Assembly (NCBI GenBank): GCA_964346815.1
Contig: CAYFWF010000042.1
Coordinates: 1-10,102 of the forward strand
Direction: 5' to 3'
Length of the DNA stretch: 10,102 nt
Origin: CAYFWF01 sp964346815
Lineage (GTDB): Bacteria > Acidobacteriota > Aminicenantia > Aminicenantales > Aminicenantaceae
Positions 7,578 through 10,102 of this stretch are shown one piece after another; position 1 is the first letter of the stretch, and each line of letters begins with the position of its first letter. The notes beneath the pieces are model-generated. The model saw only the letters and a list, made by a program, of their open reading frames with translations, was not told the DNA's origin and made no database searches. A program made the position numbers and the translations under genes.

Positions 7578-7592
7578 ATAACGAGTCGTTAT
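7578..7592. promoter_or_regulatory. Perfect 15-bp palindrome in the sulfatase leader, candidate operator
   Basis: ATAACGA-G-TCGTTAT has two perfect 7-base arms around one central base, 26 bp upstream of the sulfatase start. With a one-base centre it cannot form a useful RNA hairpin, so a protein-binding operator is the better reading. A TTGACA box lies upstream on the minus strand at 7623-7618, though no good -10 hexamer sits at the ideal distance. Regulation of the sulfatase by a dimeric repressor is an inference. Confidence 0.4.
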
Positions 7593-7776
7593 CGGTTTAG
7601 CATAGGGTGCTGCCTGGTGTCAATTAACCTGGCCGATTCATTAAAAATTTTGATACCAATGATAACCAATTTATTATCTAACATCTGCTCCAACTAATGG
7701 ATTGGTTCTATTGATAGTCTGAGGCTTAAAATCTCATTCATCAGGTGGTACATTGAAGGAAAACAGGTCAGTCATG

Positions 7777-7820
7777 AATGCTTCCTATATGGGGGGTAAT
7801 GAACAGGTTAGGGACCCTTT
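7777..7820. repeat. 45-bp dispersed repeat, copy 2
   Basis: Same orientation as the copy at 1687-1731; it begins AATGCTTCCTATATGGGGGG and ends GGGACCCTTT. It differs by four substitutions and one deleted base. It stands alone between the sulfatase and the metallo-beta-lactamase remnant, without an integrase or tRNA-like sequence beside it. Apart from this repeat, the palindrome and the sulfatase leader, I see nothing recognisable between 7553 and 7900. Confidence 0.7.
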
Positions 7821-7900
7821 CTGGGCCGATAACCCTAAGAATGAGACATTGATCTTATGACTCTTTCTCGTGTTTAAAATAGACAAATCTTAGATTTTAG

Positions 7901-8251
7901 CCAAGGATTAAAACTACTTCAAACGAGGAACTCCTTGAAGATTCATCTTTTAGATCCGCAGTAGAAAATGCAGATATCTTACTTGCCGCTCACCATGGAA
8001 GGGATTCAGGTTTTAACTCTGAATTTGCTAATCTCGTCAATCCTAGATTAGCGGTTGTATCGGATGGACGATTTTGTGATACCATCGCAATTTCAAGGTA
8101 TAGCGAAATTAGTAGAGGCTGGAGCATTCACAGAAGAAACGGAGGCGAACTCATGAGATATTGCTTATCAACCAGAAATGATGGCGTAGTCTCAGTGCAA
8201 TTCGGTTATGATACTAACAATGATAGATATTTATCTGTGACAGTTGATTGA
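7901..8251 (+). pseudogene. ComEC/Rec2-like metallo-beta-lactamase-fold hydrolase, C-terminal remnant
   Basis: An open frame of 116 codons without a usable start, bounded upstream by TAG at 7898-7900 and ending TGA at 8249-8251. The translation contains LEDSSFRSAVENADILLAAH, HGRDSGFNSEFANLVNPRLA, VVSDGRFCDT and a tail ending LSTRNDGVVSVQF. The A-[SA]-HHGR-x-x-G-F motif (His31-His32 of the fragment), the following NPxLAVVSDG strand and the CLSTRNDG tail are those of ComEC/Rec2-type MBL-fold proteins, in the short soluble form often found in genomic islands. The N-terminal metal-binding HxHxDH motif and about two thirds of the protein are missing, so it is inactive. It lies on the opposite strand to both flanking genes, consistent with relic foreign DNA. 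Confidence 0.7.
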
Positions 8252-8365
8252 GCGAAAGAATATTAGCGCACTGTCAGCGAATTTGGTATGCTTCCTCCCG
8301 ATGCTTAGAAGAGACAACAGCTTTGGAAAGGTTCATTCGTCCAGCTCTGCAGAAAATCTGAATTG

Positions 8366-9580
8366 TTATTCAACGATGAAGATCGGCGAGGAGATGGCCT
8401 GCCATTTAAATTCTCCAGATTGTTCCACAATGACATAAAAATAATCTCCAGGGCTACCGTTTACGGTGGTTGTCACAGTCGGATTGCTGGAACGAGGTGT
8501 CCAGTTCTTTATTTTTTTCCCGTTCTTGATCAGCCATATTTTGTGAAAGATCTCGCCGTCTCCATCGGAGGCATCGATCACAACGACCAGGACGCCGCCC
8601 GCTATCTTGGAACCCATCTGGGCGCCGTTGCACGTAAAAGACAGCACGAGATTCTTATCCCTGGTCGAATAGAACCGGCGTGCCTTCATGGCATCATAAA
8701 TCGATTCACGGGTCTGTTCCTCTGCCAGAACAGCCATCCTCCATTCATGCATAGTGCCCCAGTCTTTGTAATGATTATCCTGGCTGCCTGTAGCTCCAAT
8801 ATACCAGCCTTTGCTCAGCGCGTCGTCGTACCAGCTTCCGTTGCCATGATAGTTGCTGTACCATCCGGGGCTGTAATAGTCGTCATCCCGGTTCCACATC
8901 TCCATCCCGACGATCTGATCGCTGAAATTGAAAAGGAAGTTATCGAAGTCAGTTCCGTACTGGCCCGGATGATTGAAGAAGGCAATACATTCCTGCCTTG
9001 AGGGGTCCGACATCCAAGCCACAAGCCCATTGAGGTCGTTTGTAGGCTCCTCATCCGCTTCACAGTGATCCGGAGAGTTGATTACTGTAATATGCCCTTT
9101 GCCGAGTAAAGTATCAGGACCGCCCCACGAAGTGTCGTCGCTGGTCCATTCGAACCCCCAGAACGTCACAAAGACCCCGTCCTCGTTGTAAGAGTCGGCG
9201 ACATCCTTAAGGGCATCGTATTCCTCAACGGTCAGACCGTCAATACTGTAGGGATCGTCGGGGGGATCGCCGTAGGGATAGGAGCAATGATCGGCAACGC
9301 TGAAAAAGTCGAGGCCGGCAACATTCTGCGCATACCAGTAAGCATAATCAGGGGTGCCGTAGGGTTCTTCATCGACGGGACGACCACCGTCCGAATCAGT
9401 CGTGTGGCTGTGCAGCTGCCCATAATAGACATGGTATACCGCCCCGGTCAAATAGTCGACAATGGGACCTCGAGCCAACTCTTGGCCGGCACAGACCCCT
9501 GGCGTTGCCTGCATTGTCAAGAAAACCACCACAGCTGCAGACAAGATACCAAGGGCGATCAGGTTGTTTCGGATTCTCAT
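8366..9580 (-). CDS. Secreted PHP-fold metallohydrolase (CehA/McbA-like)
   Basis: A 404-residue protein with signal peptide MRIRNNLIALGILSAAVVVF, likely cleaved after VCA (residue 31). The PHP metal-binding motifs follow in order: His57/His59 in YGQLHSHTTDSDGG, Asp97/His98 in FFSVADHCSYPYG, Glu144 in WGFEWT, His163 in GKGHITV, His204 in FFNHPGQYG, and Asp268/His270 in GSQDNHYKDWG. These would hold a two- or three-metal centre for hydrolysing phosphoesters or carbamate/ester bonds. Residues from about 325 form a beta-rich C-terminal domain. CehA/McbA relatives include carbaryl hydrolases, but most members are uncharacterised, so the substrate is open. AAGGAGG sits 8 bases before the ATG, and a near-consensus promoter lies upstream. 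Intact and monocistronic. The strong open frame on the other strand is its shadow. Confidence 0.88.
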   Translation of the reverse strand: MRIRNNLIALGILSAAVVVFLTMQATPGVCAGQELARGPIVDYLTGAVYHVYYGQLHSHTTDSDGGRPVDEEPYGTPDYAYWYAQNVAGLDFFSVADHCSYPYGDPPDDPYSIDGLTVEEYDALKDVADSYNEDGVFVTFWGFEWTSDDTSWGGPDTLLGKGHITVINSPDHCEADEEPTNDLNGLVAWMSDPSRQECIAFFNHPGQYGTDFDNFLFNFSDQIVGMEMWNRDDDYYSPGWYSNYHGNGSWYDDALSKGWYIGATGSQDNHYKDWGTMHEWRMAVLAEEQTRESIYDAMKARRFYSTRDKNLVLSFTCNGAQMGSKIAGGVLVVVIDASDGDGEIFHKIWLIKNGKKIKNWTPRSSNPTVTTTVNGSPGDYFYVIVEQSGEFKWQAISSPIFIVE

Positions 9581-9749
9581 AATATTTCCTCCTTAGTAAA
9601 TTTTTAACGCTGGTTTGAACCTAGGCGTGAAAATGCACAAAGAAGCTCTCGACTTGCTCCCCTTGTTCCCCCTTCCTCCCGCACCTCCGGAGATGGGGAG
9701 AACGGAAAAATCGCTTCCTAAACATTTCGCCAAAATATCTAATGAATGG

Positions 9750-9778
9750 ATTATGCAAAGCCGAGAATGAGATGTCAA
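9750..9778 (-). promoter_or_regulatory. Near-consensus sigma70 promoter of the PHP hydrolase gene
   Basis: On the minus strand TTGACA (9778-9773, perfect -35) is followed after exactly 17 bases by CATAAT (9755-9750, five of six -10 matches). Transcription would begin near 9743 and give a leader of about 160 bases before the ATG at 9580. The leader contains a small symmetric element CTCCGGAG near 9686-9693 and a GA-rich stretch, and no riboswitch I recognise. Confidence 0.65.
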
Positions 9779-9800
9779 GCCTATTTGACGTCAGCAAGAT

Positions 9801-10102
9801 TTGGACACGGCATGATATTTTCTAAGCTATAGTTTACGTATAATAAAACCAAGCAAGGAGATATCTATGAGTGTCAAGACAAAAGCCACACCTGAATCCA
9901 TCATCCGGGACATTAAACGCAAAACCCGCCGTAAATTCACGGCCGAGGAGAAGATCCGGATTGTATTGGTGGGGCTCAGAGGCGAAGAGAGCATAACGGA
10001 TCTGTGTCGGAGAGAAGGCATACATCCTACGATGTATTACAAGTGGAGCAAGGTGTTTCTGGAGGCAGGCAAGAGGCAGCTGACTGGTGATACAGTCCGA
10101 GA
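9801..10102 (+). mobile_element. IS3-family insertion sequence, left part (boundary approximate)
   Basis: The OrfA gene at 9867 indicates an IS3-type element continuing past the right edge. The left terminus is not certain: TTGGACACGG at 9801-9810 is the right distance upstream to be the terminal inverted repeat, but its partner lies outside the window. A TATAAT hexamer at 9839-9844 could be the -10 box for the transposase, with no good -35. Target-site duplication cannot be judged. Confidence 0.5.
9867..10102 (+). CDS. IS3-family transposase OrfA (HTH_Tnp_1), C-terminus outside window
   Basis: The first 78 codons are visible, beginning MSVKTKATPESIIRDIKRKT, with AAGGAG about 6 bases upstream. 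The region RRKFTAEEKIRIVLVGLRGE and LCRREGIHPTMYYKWSKVFL is the helix-turn-helix of IS3-family (IS2/IS-like subgroup) OrfA proteins, which bind the element ends. In intact elements a -1 ribosomal frameshift joins OrfA to the DDE-domain OrfB, which would lie just to the right. No disruption is visible in this part, so the element may be recent compared with the decayed remnants elsewhere in the window. Confidence 0.92.
   Translation, partial: MSVKTKATPESIIRDIKRKTRRKFTAEEKIRIVLVGLRGEESITDLCRREGIHPTMYYKWSKVFLEAGKRQLTGDTVR

Noticed and set aside
8244..8438. 64-codon frame starting with TTG at the end of the MBL remnant
   Set aside because: No ribosome site or recognisable motif, and it runs into the sulfatase-side PHP gene on the other strand.
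8363..9001. 212-codon plus-strand frame opposite the PHP hydrolase
   Set aside because: Antisense shadow; the minus strand carries a complete metal-ligand set, signal peptide and ribosome site.
9786..9793. TGACGTCA palindrome before the IS element
   Set aside because: Eight-base palindrome with no partner copies or gene context here; could be chance or an insertion target.
1..10102. CRISPR array, rRNA genes, complete tRNA genes, toxin-antitoxin or defence operon
   Set aside because: No regularly spaced repeats, no rRNA-like sequence and no complete tRNA cloverleaf were seen; no gene pair fits a known defence or toxin-antitoxin system.

Overview
The window reads as bacterial chromosome from an uncultured-type heterotroph. 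Ribosome binding sites are strong (GGAGGG or AAGGAGG before almost every real gene), and nearly every intact gene encodes an exported protein: three beta-propeller proteins, a Tat-exported type I sulfatase and a secreted PHP-fold metallohydrolase. This mix, together with a DPP-IV-type peptidase and a DUF6448-type protein (both broken here), resembles Acidobacteriota/Aminicenantes-like or Bacteroidota-like genomes. That placement is from general gene content and is tentative; no 16S or other marker gene is present.

Layout. (1) 1-724, minus: the N-terminal part of an exported PD40/TolB-like propeller protein that runs off the left edge. (2) 725-1887: an AT-rich gene-decay zone. It holds a membrane-protein remnant (1036-1242), the last 63 codons of a tyrosine recombinase (1503-1694, minus), one copy of a 45-bp dispersed repeat (1687-1731), and a sequence matching the 3' half of a tRNA-Lys(UUU) (1768-1808). 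Together these look like the scar of an integrative element. (3) 1888-2929, minus: two damaged exported-protein genes, a truncated DUF6448-like gene and a DPP-IV N-terminal-domain pseudogene. A good sigma70-like promoter still lies upstream (3029-3057). (4) 3182-5818, plus: two intact paralogous exported beta-propeller genes 12 bp apart, a clear two-gene operon. (5) 5999-7552, minus: intact sulfatase with an FGly motif and a palindrome in its leader. (6) 7553-8365: intergenic debris with the second repeat copy (7777-7820) and the C-terminal 116 codons of a ComEC/Rec2-like metallo-beta-lactamase protein. (7) 8366-9580, minus: intact secreted PHP/CehA-McbA-like metallohydrolase with its own near-consensus promoter (9750-9778). 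(8) 9867 to the right edge, plus: OrfA of an IS3-family insertion sequence.

Function. The intact genes would act outside the cytoplasm. Sulfate-ester removal by the sulfatase and phosphoesterase-type hydrolysis by the PHP protein would suit scavenging of sulfated or phosphorylated organic matter. The paired propellers have no visible catalytic motif and could bind a ligand or be lyase- or lactonase-like enzymes; their role is not settled by sequence. The window is also a graveyard: at least four or five genes are broken, and they lie next to mobile-element traces. I did not find a convincing new defence or mobile system. The most informative unexplained features are the tRNA/integrase/repeat scar, the shared 45-bp repeat, and the propeller pair.
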